A DNA stretch of 64,000 nucleotides, taken from assembly GCA_024235955.1 (NCBI GenBank), contig JACKLJ010000001.1:1225501-1289500 (forward strand). The letters run 5' to 3'. The position numbers and the translations under genes are program-made. Positions 16,776 to 25,854 of this stretch are shown piece after piece. Position 1 is the first letter of the stretch. Each line of letters starts with the position of its first letter. This stretch comes from Burkholderiaceae bacterium. Its GTDB lineage: Bacteria > Pseudomonadota > Gammaproteobacteria > Burkholderiales > Burkholderiaceae_C. A model generated the notes under the pieces. It ran no database searches, was not told where the DNA came from, and saw nothing but the letters and a program-made list of their open reading frames with translations.

Positions 16776-17644
16776 TCGAACCCCTGTTCGGGCAGGAAGC
16801 GCTTGTCGTGGTAGCGCAGGCGCGTGGGGCAGGGCAGGGCGCGCTCGGGCACGCTGTGGCGCGGATCGCCCGGGTAGGTGAGCACGCGCGTGCCGTTCTC
16901 GTCGTAGGGCTCGGGCTGGATCAGCGGCGGCCGGCGGCCGCGTGCGTCGGCCAGGGCGGCTTCGGCGCTGGCAAAGCGCGCCAGGTGCGCCAGGCTGATG
17001 ATCTGCGGCGGCGCCAGGTCGATCACGTGGTCGCGGTACTGCTCCAGCGCGGCGCGCGGCGTGCGCCAGAGCAGCTCGGTCACCTCATGGTCGTCGTGCG
17101 TGGCCACCTGCTCGGGCGGCGCGGCGGCCAGGAAGAAACGGGTGTCGAAGCGCTTGTTCATCACCGAAGGCTGGCGCGGCGTGATCCAGCGCGACCAGGG
17201 CACCAGCGCATCGGTGTCGAGCGTGAGGTTGAGGCGCGCCAGCAGCGCGCCGAAGGGCTCGCCAGCGCGCAGGCTGGCACAGGCGTCGGCGTCGACCGTG
17301 GCCACCTCCTGGCCGCCCACCTGCATGTAGAGCACGCCGGCTTCCTCGAAGGCCTCGCGCGCGGCGGCGGCGAAGCAGGCGGCCGCCTGGCCGGGCGACA
17401 GGTCAGGCTCGGCCAGGCGGGTGTGCAGCTCGGCTGGCGTGCGGTCCAGTCGCGCCTGCACGGCAGGGCTGCTGTCGTCGGCGTCGACTTTGCCACCCGG
17501 GAACACGCAGGCACCGCCCAGCACGGCGGTCTGCACGTGGCGGCGCACCAGCAGCACCTCCAGGCCGGCGGCGCCGTCGCGGATCATGACGATGCTGGCG
17601 GCGTCGCGCGGCGGGGTGTCGATGGTGGCTTGGTTCAGTTCCAT
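16757..17644 (-). CDS. NUDIX hydrolase (NUDT19/CoA-pyrophosphatase-like)
   Basis: The 295-residue product has a NUDIX box interrupted by an insertion: GGKVDADDS at about residues 50-58 and REAFEEAGVL at about 95-104. This split arrangement is typical of NUDT19-type enzymes acting on CoA or acyl-CoA derivatives. An acyl-CoA synthetase downstream and an acyl-CoA-type SDR upstream (divergent) fit a fatty-acid context, but the substrate is inferred only. The C-terminus runs into a family A repeat that provides the stop codon. Confidence 0.82.
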   Translation of the reverse strand: MELNQATIDTPPRDAASIVMIRDGAAGLEVLLVRRHVQTAVLGGACVFPGGKVDADDSSPAVQARLDRTPAELHTRLAEPDLSPGQAAACFAAAAREAFEEAGVLYMQVGGQEVATVDADACASLRAGEPFGALLARLNLTLDTDALVPWSRWITPRQPSVMNKRFDTRFFLAAAPPEQVATHDDHEVTELLWRTPRAALEQYRDHVIDLAPPQIISLAHLARFASAEAALADARGRRPPLIQPEPYDENGTRVLTYPGDPRHSVPERALPCPTRLRYHDKRFLPEQGFEAFFAF

Positions 17645-17748
17645 GCGGGGATTGTGGCAAAGCGGCGCTGTCGGCTTGGGTACACGCGCGACAGCGGCCG
17701 TGTTTTACAGTCAGGCGTTTTTTTGGCTTCAGCATTGGAGAGCAGAGC

Positions 17749-18666
17749 ATGAGCACCATCGACTTTTCCGGCCGCGTGGCCATCGTCACCGGCGCTGGCG
17801 GCGGCCTGGGCCGGCTGCACGCGCTGGCCCTGGCGGCGCGCGGCGCCAAGGTGGTGGTGAACGACCTGGGCGGCGCGGTGGACGGCAGTGGCGGTTCCGC
17901 CACCGCGGCGCAGAAGGTGGTCGACGAGATCCGCGCCGCCGGCGGCGAGGCCGTCGCCAACGGCGCCTCGGTGACGGATTTCGACGCCGTGCAGGCGATG
18001 GTGCAGCAGGCCATCGACCAGTGGGGCCGGGTCGACGTGCTGGTCAACAACGCCGGCATCCTGCGCGACAAGAGCTTCTCCAAGATGGAGCTGGCCGATT
18101 TCCGCCTGGTGGTGGACGTGCACCTGATGGGCGCGGTGCACTGCACCAAGGCCGTATGGCCGCACATGGTGGCGCAGAAGTACGGCCGCATCGTGATGAC
18201 CACGTCTTCCAGTGGCCTGTACGGCAACTTCGGCCAGGCCAACTACGGCGCCGCCAAGCTGGCGCTGGTGGGCCTGATGCAGACGCTCAGCATCGAAGGC
18301 GCCAAGCACGACATCCGCGTCAACGCGCTGGCGCCCACCGCCGCCACGCGTATGACCGAAGGGCTGATGCCGGCCGAGGTGCTGGAGGCGCTCAAGCCCG
18401 AGGCCGTGGTGCCGGCCATGCTGGTGATGGCCAGCGAGCAGGCGCCCAACCGCACCATCCTGTGCGCCGGCGCCGGCACTTACGAGGCCGCGCACATCAC
18501 CCTGACCCAGGGCGTGCACCTGGGCCTGACGCCCGACACGCCCGAGCGCCTGCTGGCCGCGCTGAACGAGGTCACCGATTCAGCCGGCGAAACCGTGCCC
18601 ATGAGCGGCTCGGAGCAGGGGACGAACGAGATCAAGCAGGCGCTGGCCGCCCGCGCCCACGCCTGA
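17749..18666 (+). CDS. SDR dehydrogenase, (3R)-hydroxyacyl-CoA dehydrogenase type
   Basis: The 305-residue protein matches the dehydrogenase domain of peroxisomal multifunctional enzyme 2: VTGAGGGLGRLHALALAARGAKVVVNDLGG (cofactor site with the extended DLGG), NNAGILRDKSFSKM, catalytic Ser in TSSSGLYG and YGAAK. The C-terminal extension after the Rossmann fold (TILCAGAGTYEAAHI...) is also typical of this group. Probable reaction: NAD-dependent oxidation of a (3R)-hydroxyacyl-CoA. The ATG at 17749 follows GGAGAGCAGAGC. It is divergent from the NUDIX gene. Confidence 0.87.
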   Translation: MSTIDFSGRVAIVTGAGGGLGRLHALALAARGAKVVVNDLGGAVDGSGGSATAAQKVVDEIRAAGGEAVANGASVTDFDAVQAMVQQAIDQWGRVDVLVNNAGILRDKSFSKMELADFRLVVDVHLMGAVHCTKAVWPHMVAQKYGRIVMTTSSSGLYGNFGQANYGAAKLALVGLMQTLSIEGAKHDIRVNALAPTAATRMTEGLMPAEVLEALKPEAVVPAMLVMASEQAPNRTILCAGAGTYEAAHITLTQGVHLGLTPDTPERLLAALNEVTDSAGETVPMSGSEQGTNEIKQALAARAHA

Positions 18667-18695
18667 TGGCCTGAAACGGGCGCGGGAAGCAGCCG

Positions 18696-18944
18696 CTAGC
18701 GGCCGCCAGCGCGCGACTCGGGTTCGAGCTCGATCAGCCAGTCGGGCTCGCCGATGTCGGCGCCGGCATGGTAGTGACGCGACACCACGCGGTACACCCG
18801 GTTGCGGTGGTTGGGAAAGCTCACCGTGTCGCCCACGCTGAGGGCGCAGCCGCGCACGCTGGCTTCCTGCGGCAGGTGGGTGGTGCCGGTCACGCGGAAC
18901 CCCTGCGTGTCGTTGCTCATATAGAAAGAGACAATGCTTTCCAT
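18696..18944 (-). CDS. small conserved protein of unknown function
   Basis: An 82-residue protein, MESIVSFYMSNDTQGFRVTG..., with VGDTVSFPNHRNRVYRVVSRHYH in the centre. The pattern looks like a small beta-barrel with an acidic C-terminus (EPDWLIELEPE). I do not recognise a named family. A GGAG lies 9 bases before the ATG at 18944. A shorter start at the internal ATG (residue 9) is possible. Convergent with the upstream SDR and divergent from gshA. Confidence 0.6.
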   Translation of the reverse strand: MESIVSFYMSNDTQGFRVTGTTHLPQEASVRGCALSVGDTVSFPNHRNRVYRVVSRHYHAGADIGEPDWLIELEPESRAGGR

Positions 18945-19132
18945 GGGCGCTCCGTGGAGGGTGTGGGGCGGCCAAGCCCTTTGGCGTGGCGGCCGGCGCC
19001 AACCGCCGGCCTGTGATACCTTCGCGCCCTGCATTCTGTGCCCCGCGCCACCCGGCTTGCAAGCCCCGCCCGTGCTGCCCTGCGGCAGCCCCAGGGCGGG
19101 CGACCGGCGCGGGACATTCGAGAGGACCACAC

Positions 19133-20701
19133 ATGAACACGCTGAGGGACCGGTTGGCGGCGCTCACGCCGGAGCGTCTCCAGGGCATGCGCCGGGGGAT
19201 CGAGAAGGAAAGCCTGCGCGCGCGCGCTGACGGCAAGCTCGCGCTCACCCCGCACCCGGCCGCCCTGGGCGCGCCGCTGACGCATCCGCACATCACCACC
19301 GACTTCAGCGAGTCGCAACTGGAGCTGGTGACGGGCGCGCATACCCGTGCCGAAGCCGCCATCGCCGAGCTGACCGGCATCCACCAGGTGGTCTACCACG
19401 AACTGGCGGCGCTGGGCCAGGAGATGCTGTGGGTCTCGTCCATGCCCTGCGGGCTGCCGACCGACGAGACCATTCCCATCGGCGTGTACGGCTCGTCCAA
19501 CCGCGGCCGTGCCAAGAGCGTGTACCGCATGGGCCTGGGTCACCGCTACGGGCGGCGCATGCAGACCATTTCCGGCATCCACTACAACTGGTCGCTGCCC
19601 GGGCTGTCCAACGCCGAGTACTTCGGCCTGATCCGCAACTTCCGCCGCCGCTCGTTCGTGCTGCTGTACCTGTTCGGGGCCTCGCCGGCGCTGTGCCGCA
19701 CCTTCGTCGCCGGGCGCGACCACGCGCTGGAGCCGCTGGGCGAGCGCGGCACCATGTACCTGCCCTGGGCCACCTCGCTGCGCATGGGGCGGCTCGGCTA
19801 CCAGAGCGAGGCGCAGGCCTCGCTGGCGGTGAGCTACAACGGGCTGGAGAGCTACGCGGCCTCGCTGGACGACGCGCTCACGCGGCCCTACCCGCCTTAT
19901 GAGGCCATCGGCATCCGCAACCTGGGCGGCGACTACAACCAGCTCTCCACCACGCTGCTGCAGATCGAGAACGAGTTCTACGGCACCATCCGCCCCAAGC
20001 GCGTGATCTATCCCGGCGAGCGCCCGCTGCATGCGCTGCGCGAGCGCGGCGTCGAGTATGTGGAGGTGCGGCTGATGGACCTGGATCCATTCGAGCCGGT
20101 CGGCATCGGCGTCGACACCGCGCGCGTGCTGGACCTGTTCCTGCTGCACTGTCTGCTCACCGACAGCCCCGACGACACGCCCGACGAGATCGCCGCCATG
20201 GCGGCCAACCAGCAGGCCACGGCGGCGCGCGGGCGCGAACCGGGCCTGAAGGTGCAACTGCTGGGCCGTGACCAGGTGCTGGCCGAGGCGGTGGGGCAGG
20301 TGCTGGACGAACTGCAGCCGCTGGCCCAGGCCATGGATGCCGCGCTGGGCGGCACGGCCTACGCCCAGGCGCTGGCCTTTGCCCGCGGCCGCCACGCGGC
20401 GCCCGACACGCTGCCTTCCGCGCGGGTGCTGCGGGCGATCCGCGAGGAGCATGCGGACTACTTCGTCGGTTTCGTGCTGGCGCAGTCGCTGCGCGCGCGC
20501 GAGAACCTGCTGGCGCGGCCCTATCCGGATGCGTTGAAGGCGGAGTACGCTGCGCTGGCGGCGGCTTCGGTGCAGCAGCAGTCGGAGATCGAGGCCGCCG
20601 ACACGCTGCCGTTCGAGATCTACCGCCAGGAATACGTCTCGCCCGAGCGCCTGCGCCCGCGCGTGCGCGGCATGCCGGCCCAGGTGCCGGGCCTGGTCTG
20701 A
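19133..20701 (+). CDS. gshA: glutamate-cysteine ligase
   Basis: First step of glutathione synthesis: ATP-dependent joining of glutamate and cysteine. The 522-residue length and motifs match the E. coli-type GshA: GIEKESLRA at residues 22-30, TDFSESQLELVTG, the metal/substrate-binding SGIHYNWSLP, and LGGDYNQLST followed by IENEFYGTIRPKR. The ATG at 19133 follows CGAGAGGACCAC. The next gene starts 20 bases after the stop and may be co-transcribed. Confidence 0.93.
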   Translation: MNTLRDRLAALTPERLQGMRRGIEKESLRARADGKLALTPHPAALGAPLTHPHITTDFSESQLELVTGAHTRAEAAIAELTGIHQVVYHELAALGQEMLWVSSMPCGLPTDETIPIGVYGSSNRGRAKSVYRMGLGHRYGRRMQTISGIHYNWSLPGLSNAEYFGLIRNFRRRSFVLLYLFGASPALCRTFVAGRDHALEPLGERGTMYLPWATSLRMGRLGYQSEAQASLAVSYNGLESYAASLDDALTRPYPPYEAIGIRNLGGDYNQLSTTLLQIENEFYGTIRPKRVIYPGERPLHALRERGVEYVEVRLMDLDPFEPVGIGVDTARVLDLFLLHCLLTDSPDDTPDEIAAMAANQQATAARGREPGLKVQLLGRDQVLAEAVGQVLDELQPLAQAMDAALGGTAYAQALAFARGRHAAPDTLPSARVLRAIREEHADYFVGFVLAQSLRARENLLARPYPDALKAEYAALAAASVQQQSEIEAADTLPFEIYRQEYVSPERLRPRVRGMPAQVPGLV

Positions 20702-20721
20702 GCAAGGCGGCGTCCAGCGCC

Positions 20722-21375
20722 ATGCCGAGCCGGCGGCACTGCCTGCAGGCTCTGGGCGCGGCCGGTGCGCTGGGGCTGGCGCTCGCGCTGCCCGGCTGCG
20801 GGCGCGAGCGGCCCCGCTCCCGCCCGGTGCCGGCCGGCGCGGTGGTGCTGGCGCTGGGTGATTCGCTCACCTGGGGCACCGGCGCGCCGCCTGACGCGAG
20901 CTACCCGGCGGTGCTGGCGCGGCTCACGGGCTGGCAGGTGGTCAACGCCGGAGTGCCCGGCGACACTTCGGCCCAGGGGCTGGCGCGGCTGCCCGCGCTC
21001 CTGGCCGAGCACCGGCCGGCGCTGGTGATCGTGAGCATCGGCGGCAACGACTTCCTGCGCCGCCTGCCCGATACCGAGACCCGCACCAACGTGCGCGCCA
21101 TCTGCGAGCAGGCCTTGAAGAGCGGCGCCCAGGTGCTGCTGGCGGCGGTGCCGCGCGCCACCGTGGCGGCCGCGATGGGCCAGATGACCGACCACACCCT
21201 GTACGCCGAGATCGCCGACCAGCTGCACATCCCGCTGCAGCGCGAAGGCTGGGGCGAGGTGCTGGCCGATGCCGACCTGCGCTCCGACGCCGTGCACGCC
21301 AACGCGCGCGGCTACGAGGAATTCGCGCGCAGCCTCATGGGCACGGCGGTGGCGGTGGGGCTGCTGGCGCGCTGA
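20722..21375 (+). CDS. SGNH/GDSL esterase, probable lipoprotein
   Basis: The 217-residue protein is like TesA/arylesterase enzymes. The N-terminus is a signal with twin Arg (SRRHCLQALGAAGALGLALA) and lipobox LPGC, Cys26. The catalytic block I motif is LALGDSLTWG with Ser48; block III is GGNDFL; block V is SDAVHANARGY with the Asp/His pair. Predicted to hydrolyse short acyl esters or thioesters at the periplasmic face. It lies directly downstream of gshA. Confidence 0.87.
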   Translation: MPSRRHCLQALGAAGALGLALALPGCGRERPRSRPVPAGAVVLALGDSLTWGTGAPPDASYPAVLARLTGWQVVNAGVPGDTSAQGLARLPALLAEHRPALVIVSIGGNDFLRRLPDTETRTNVRAICEQALKSGAQVLLAAVPRATVAAAMGQMTDHTLYAEIADQLHIPLQREGWGEVLADADLRSDAVHANARGYEEFARSLMGTAVAVGLLAR

Positions 21376-21412
21376 GCCGGACGGGCGGGGCGTCCCGGCG
21401 CCAGATTTTCAA

Positions 21413-21470
21413 GAAAAATATGGCTCCAGCCCTTACGTGACGGGCGCAGGAAGCTATCAAAAAGAAAGCG
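21413..21470 (+). repeat. family A dispersed element, copy 10
   Basis: Intergenic copy between two convergent genes: ATGGCTCCAGCCC, TTACGTGACGGGCGCAGG, AAGCTATC. Confidence 0.92.
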
Positions 21471-21489
21471 ATCCGGAGGGCGCCGGGCG

Positions 21490-22410
21490 CTATTCGATGT
21501 TCTGCACCTGCTCGCGCAGTTGCTCGATCAGCACCTTCATGTCCACGGCGATGCGGCTCATTTCCAGCACGGCGGACTTGGAACCGAGCGTGTTGGCTTC
21601 GCGGTGCAGCTCCTGGATCAGGAAATCCAGCCGCTTGCCGACTTCGCCGCCACGCTTCAGCACGCGCTCGATCTCGTCCAGGTGCGCGGCCAGGCGCCCC
21701 AGCTCTTCCGCCACGTCGATGCGGATGGCGAAGGCCGTGGCCTCGGCCAGGGCACGCTCCTGGGCGGCCTGGCCGCTGGCCTGAGCGTCGGTGCTCCCCA
21801 GGGCTTCCGCCCAGCGCTCGAGAAAGCGCTGCTTTTGCGCCCCCACCAGTTTCGGCACCAGCGGCTCGGCCTGCGCCGCCAGCGCGCGCAGCTGCGTCAC
21901 GCGCTCGCGCATCAGCAGCACTAGGCGTGCGCCCTCGCGCTCGCGCGCGGCGATGAAGTCGTCCAGCACCTGGCCGGTGAGCTGCAGCACGGCTTCGCCC
22001 AGGCCGGCTTCGGCGGCAGGGCCCTGGCCGCCGGCCAGGCGCAGCACGTCGGCCACGCCCAGCGGGCTGGCTTCGGGCAGCCAGCTGCGCACCTGGTCCT
22101 GCAGCACGGCCAGGCGCTGCAGGGTGGGGGCGGGTACTTCGCGCAGCTCTTGCGGCTGGGTGGCCTGCACGGTGGCGCGCAGTTCCACCTTGCCGCGTGC
22201 CAGGCGCTCGGTGAGCAACTGGCGCAGGGCGGGTTCGTGCGCGCGCAGTTCGTCGGGCAGGCGGAAAGCGAGGTCCAGGAAGCGGCTGTTGACGCTGCGC
22301 AACTCCACGCCCAGGGCCAGGTGAGGATTGCTCCACGCCGCGGCGTCCCCGGTGGCGCTGGCGGCAGGCAATTGGCCGCTTGCGTAGCCGGTCATACTGT
22401 AAACTGACAT
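21490..22410 (-). CDS. yicC: YicC/YloC family endoribonuclease
   Basis: The 306-residue protein begins MSVYSMTGYASG and contains ELRSVNSRFLDLAFRLP, then a helical middle region, and near the C-terminus DEIERVLKRGGEVGKRLDFLIQELHREANTLGSKS, all signatures of YicC/YloC proteins, which were linked to stationary-phase survival and later shown to act as endoribonucleases. Divergent from the Ser/Thr kinase gene (84 bases between starts). Confidence 0.92.
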   Translation of the reverse strand: MSVYSMTGYASGQLPAASATGDAAAWSNPHLALGVELRSVNSRFLDLAFRLPDELRAHEPALRQLLTERLARGKVELRATVQATQPQELREVPAPTLQRLAVLQDQVRSWLPEASPLGVADVLRLAGGQGPAAEAGLGEAVLQLTGQVLDDFIAAREREGARLVLLMRERVTQLRALAAQAEPLVPKLVGAQKQRFLERWAEALGSTDAQASGQAAQERALAEATAFAIRIDVAEELGRLAAHLDEIERVLKRGGEVGKRLDFLIQELHREANTLGSKSAVLEMSRIAVDMKVLIEQLREQVQNIE

Positions 22411-22493
22411 TCGATCGATCCCGGTGCGGAAAGGACGTGCGGGCGCCTCGTGCGCGGCGTGCTTGGGCCCTGGGCGCGTGCACCCGACCGATT

Positions 22494-23501
22494 ATGTCAA
22501 AGCAAAAGCCCGCATCCCTCCCGCCAGACACCGTGATCGGCGGTTACCGAGTGGTGCGCAAGCTGTCGTCCGGCGGTTTCGGCGTGGTCTACCTGGCGGT
22601 GGACAACGACGGCCAGCAGGTCGCCATCAAGGAGTACCTCCCGTCGGCGCTCACTTCCCGCGCGCCGGGCGAGCTGGTGCCGCAGATCGCGCCCGAGAAG
22701 CTCTCGCTGTACCGCCTGGGACTGAAGAGCTTCTTCGAGGAAGGGCGCTCGCTGGCGCAGATCTCGCACGCCTCGGTGGTGAGCGTACTCAACTTCTTCC
22801 GCCAGAACGAAACCGTCTACATGGTGATGAACTATCTGGAAGGCGCCAGCCTGCAGGATTTCATCGTCACCGCGCGCGACCTGAAGAAGCAGAAGGTGTT
22901 CCGCGAGTCCACCATCCGCTCCCTGTTCGACGAGATCCTGCGCGGCCTGCGCATCGTGCACCAGCACAAGATGCTGCACCTGGACCTGAAGCCCGCCAAC
23001 ATCTTCATCACCGACGACAACCGTGCCGTGATGCTCGATTTCGGCGCCGCGCGCGAGGTGCTCAACAAAGAGGGCAACTTCACCCGCCCCATGTACACGC
23101 CGGGCTTCGCCGCTCCGGAGATGTACCGGCGCGACTCCACCATGGGTCCGTGGACCGATATCTATGCCATCGGCGCCTGCATCTATTCGTGCATGCAGGG
23201 CTACCCGCCCAACGATGCGCCGCAGCGCCTGGAAAAAGACCGCCTCTCGCTGTCGCTCACGCGCATGCGCGGGGTCTACTCCGACAACCTGATCGAGGTG
23301 GTGGAGTGGTGCATGTCGCTCGATCCGCTGTCGCGCCCGCAATCGGTGTTCGCGCTGCAAAAGGAGCTGAGCCGCGAGGGTGAGCGCCAGTACACCAAGC
23401 TCAGCGTGGGCGAGAAAGTGCGCCTGCAGTTCGACAACATGCTGAGCGACACCAAGAAGAACATCCAGCGAGCCACGCGCTTCGGAATGCGCAACAAATG
23501 A
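22494..23501 (+). CDS. eukaryotic-like Ser/Thr protein kinase
   Basis: The 335-residue protein has a full protein-kinase core: glycine loop GGFGVVY at residues 27-33, Lys46 in AIKEY, catalytic loop HLDLKPAN at 162-169, DFG at 182-184 and AAPEMY. The catalytic loop has Leu in place of Arg before Asp, so it is a non-RD kinase, not controlled through the usual Arg-phosphate contact. No transmembrane segment or sensor domain is seen. The stop overlaps the ATG of the PP2C phosphatase gene (ATGA), so kinase and phosphatase are made together. Confidence 0.9.
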   Translation: MSKQKPASLPPDTVIGGYRVVRKLSSGGFGVVYLAVDNDGQQVAIKEYLPSALTSRAPGELVPQIAPEKLSLYRLGLKSFFEEGRSLAQISHASVVSVLNFFRQNETVYMVMNYLEGASLQDFIVTARDLKKQKVFRESTIRSLFDEILRGLRIVHQHKMLHLDLKPANIFITDDNRAVMLDFGAAREVLNKEGNFTRPMYTPGFAAPEMYRRDSTMGPWTDIYAIGACIYSCMQGYPPNDAPQRLEKDRLSLSLTRMRGVYSDNLIEVVEWCMSLDPLSRPQSVFALQKELSREGERQYTKLSVGEKVRLQFDNMLSDTKKNIQRATRFGMRNK

Positions 23502-24403
23502 AGTTTTCGGTATTCCAGCTGAGCCGCCGCGGTGGGCGTGAAAAGAACGAAGACCGCATGGGTTACAGCTACACCCGTGATGCGGGCGTGTTCGTTCTGG
23601 CCGACGGCATGGGGGGCCATCCCGAGGGCGAGGTGGCCGCGCAGATCGCGCTGCAGACGCTCTCCGCCCTGTTCCAGCGCGATGCCCGGCCCAGGGTGCC
23701 GGTGCCGGCGGCCTTTCTCGCCAGCGGCGTGATGGCGGCGCACCACCAGATCATCCGCTACGCCAGCAACAAGGCCATGCTCGACACCCCGCGCACCACG
23801 CTGGTGGCGGCGCTGGTGCAGGAGGGCGAGCTGCACTGGGTGCACTGCGGCGATTCGCGCCTGTACGTGGTGCGCGACGGCGCGTTGCTGGCCCGCACCC
23901 AGGACCACTCGTACCTCGAGGCGCAGGCCAAGTCCGGCATGGCGATCGAGGGCATCAACCGCAACGTGTTGTTCACCTGCCTGGGTTCCACCGTGCGGCC
24001 CATGTTCGACGTGGCGGGCCCGGTGCGCCTGCGCGAGGGCGACAAGGTGCTGCTCTGCTCCGACGGCCTGTGGGGCAGCATGGGCGACGACGACATCGTC
24101 GCCACGCTGGCCGCCCTGCCGGTGGCCGAAGCCGTGCCCACGCTGGTGGAGGAAGCCCTGTTCACCGCCGGTGACAGCTCCGACAACGTCACCGTGCTGG
24201 CGCTGGAATGGGAAACGCCGGCCCACGACGACTTCACCACCAGCGGCTTCACCGAAACCGAGCAGATGGGCGAGGGCGAGTTCGCCTCCACCATCCAGAC
24301 CGGCGAGGACAGCCTGATCGACGAGATGGACGAAGACGCCATCGAGCGCTCCATCGCCGAGATCAACGCCGCCATCCAGCGCACCGCCGTGCGGCGGCGC
24401 TGA
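23498..24403 (+). CDS. PP2C-family Ser/Thr protein phosphatase
   Basis: The 301-residue metal-dependent phosphatase probably reverses the action of the adjacent kinase. Metal-binding motifs: NEDRMG near residue 20, ADGMGGHPEGEVAA near 36, the GDSRLY strand and CSDGLWG. The C-terminal 60 residues are acidic (TETEQMGEGEFAST, then DEMDEDAIERSIAEIN) with no known domain. The 4-base overlap with the kinase gene shows coupling. Confidence 0.92.
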   Translation: MKFSVFQLSRRGGREKNEDRMGYSYTRDAGVFVLADGMGGHPEGEVAAQIALQTLSALFQRDARPRVPVPAAFLASGVMAAHHQIIRYASNKAMLDTPRTTLVAALVQEGELHWVHCGDSRLYVVRDGALLARTQDHSYLEAQAKSGMAIEGINRNVLFTCLGSTVRPMFDVAGPVRLREGDKVLLCSDGLWGSMGDDDIVATLAALPVAEAVPTLVEEALFTAGDSSDNVTVLALEWETPAHDDFTTSGFTETEQMGEGEFASTIQTGEDSLIDEMDEDAIERSIAEINAAIQRTAVRRR

Positions 24404-24468
24404 CCGTTTCCACGCTGACTGCCCGCGCGGCGGCTCTCGATGCCGCCCGGCGCCATCGACCCCGACCC

Positions 24469-25209
24469 ATGACCACTGCATACATCGCCTCCCCCGCCCG
24501 CCAGGGCCGCGCCGCCAACGCCCTGCGCCCGGTGCGCATCACCCGCCGCTACACCATGCATGCCGAAGGCTCGGTGCTGATCGAGGTCGGCAACACGCAT
24601 GTGCTGTGCAACGCCTCGGTCGAAGAGCGGGTGCCGCCGCACAAGCGCGGCTCCGGCGAGGGCTGGGTGACGGCCGAGTACGGCATGCTGCCGCGCGCCA
24701 CCCACACGCGCGGCGACCGCGAGGCCGCGCGCGGCAAGCAAAGCGGCCGTACGCAGGAGATCCAGCGCCTGATCGGCCGCAGCCTGCGCGCCGTGTTCGA
24801 CCTCAAGCTGCTGGGCGAGCGCACCATCCACCTCGATTGCGATGTGATCCAGGCCGACGGCGGCACGCGCTGCGCCAGCATCACCGGCGCCTGGGTGGCG
24901 GCGGCCGACGCGGTGCAGTGGCTGCTGGCCCAGCAGCGCATCGAGGCCTCGCCCATCCGCGCCGCGGTGGCGGCGGTGTCGGTCGGCATCGTCCAGGGCG
25001 AGCCGCGGCTGGACCTGGATTACAGCGAGGATTCGGCCTGCGACACCGACATGAACGTGGTGATGACCAGCGAGGGCCACTTCGTCGAGGTGCAGGGCAC
25101 GGCCGAAGGCGTGGCCTTCACCCGCGCCGAGATGGACAAGCTGCTCGGGCTGGCCGACCACGGCATCGGCGAGCTGATCGCGCTGCAGCGCCAGTCACTA
25201 TCGAAATAA
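24469..25209 (+). CDS. rph: ribonuclease PH
   Basis: Phosphorolytic 3'-5' exoribonuclease that trims tRNA 3' ends. The 246-residue length and motifs (RPVRITRRYTMHAEGSVLIE, GWVTAEYGMLPRATHTR, SGRTQEIQRLIGRSLRA, CDVIQADGGTR, then DLDYSEDSACDTDMNVVM) are diagnostic. The ATG at 24469 is chosen because family homology begins a few residues later. The last two codons and the TAA stop lie within a family A repeat. Confidence 0.95.
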   Translation: MTTAYIASPARQGRAANALRPVRITRRYTMHAEGSVLIEVGNTHVLCNASVEERVPPHKRGSGEGWVTAEYGMLPRATHTRGDREAARGKQSGRTQEIQRLIGRSLRAVFDLKLLGERTIHLDCDVIQADGGTRCASITGAWVAAADAVQWLLAQQRIEASPIRAAVAAVSVGIVQGEPRLDLDYSEDSACDTDMNVVMTSEGHFVEVQGTAEGVAFTRAEMDKLLGLADHGIGELIALQRQSLSK

Positions 25210-25252
25210 GAGCTGCCTGCGCCGGTCACAAAAGGGCCAGAGGCTGATTTTG
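25197..25252 (-). repeat. family A element, copy 11 (supplies rph stop codon)
   Basis: Reverse-orientation copy overlapping the end of rph: ACTATCGAAATAAGAGCTGC, CTGCGCCGGTCACAAAAGGG, CCAGAGGCTGATTTTG. The rph TAA at 25207-25209 is inside it, and rdgB begins 3 bases after it. Confidence 0.88.
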
Positions 25253-25254
25253 TT

Positions 25255-25854
25255 ATGAAAATGGTGCTCGCTTCCAACAACGCCGGCAAGCTGGCCGAGC
25301 TGCAGGCCATGCTGGCGCCGCTGGGTTTCGAGCTGGTGCGCCAGGCCGAGCTGGGCATAGGCGAGGCCGATGAGCCGTTCCACACCTTCGTCGAGAACGC
25401 GCTGGCCAAGGCCCGCCACGCGGCGCGCGAAAGCGGCCTGCCGGCGCTGGCCGACGACGCCGGCCTGTGCGTCGACGCCTTTGGCGGCCAGCCCGGCGTG
25501 GACACGGCCTACTACGCCACCCGCTTCGGCTATCCCAAGGGCGATGCCCACAACGTGCGCGCCCTGCTGGAGCAGATGGCCGACATCGACCAGCGCCGCG
25601 CCGCCCTGGTCAGCACCCTGGTGGCCCTGCGCAGCGCCGACGACCCGGAGCCGCTGGTCGCCGTCGGCCGCGTGGTGGGCGAGATCGCGCGCGCGCCGCG
25701 CGGCAGCGGCGGCTTTGGCTTCGACCCGGTGATGTTCATCCCCGAGTTCGGCAAGACCTTCGCCGAGCTGCCGCCCGAGGTGAAGAACGCGCACAGCCAC
25801 CGCGGCCGCGCCGCCGCGCAGATGGTCGAACTGATGCGCCAGCGCTGGCTGTGA
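25255..25854 (+). CDS. rdgB: XTP/dITP diphosphatase (RdgB/HAM1)
   Basis: Hydrolyses non-canonical purine nucleotides (ITP, dITP, XTP) to their monophosphates. The 199-residue product has ASNNAGKLAELQAML at residues 5-19, TFVENALAKARHAA, LADDAGLCVDAFGG and the C-terminal GFGFDPVMFIPEFGKTFAEL, all family signatures. The stop TGA overlaps the GTG start of hemW. Confidence 0.95.
   Translation: MKMVLASNNAGKLAELQAMLAPLGFELVRQAELGIGEADEPFHTFVENALAKARHAARESGLPALADDAGLCVDAFGGQPGVDTAYYATRFGYPKGDAHNVRALLEQMADIDQRRAALVSTLVALRSADDPEPLVAVGRVVGEIARAPRGSGGFGFDPVMFIPEFGKTFAELPPEVKNAHSHRGRAAAQMVELMRQRWL

Noticed and set aside
16757..18666. A single fatty-acid degradation operon from ligase, NUDIX and SDR genes
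   Set aside because: The SDR is divergent from the other two and a repeat separates ligase and NUDIX; shared chemistry is suggestive only.
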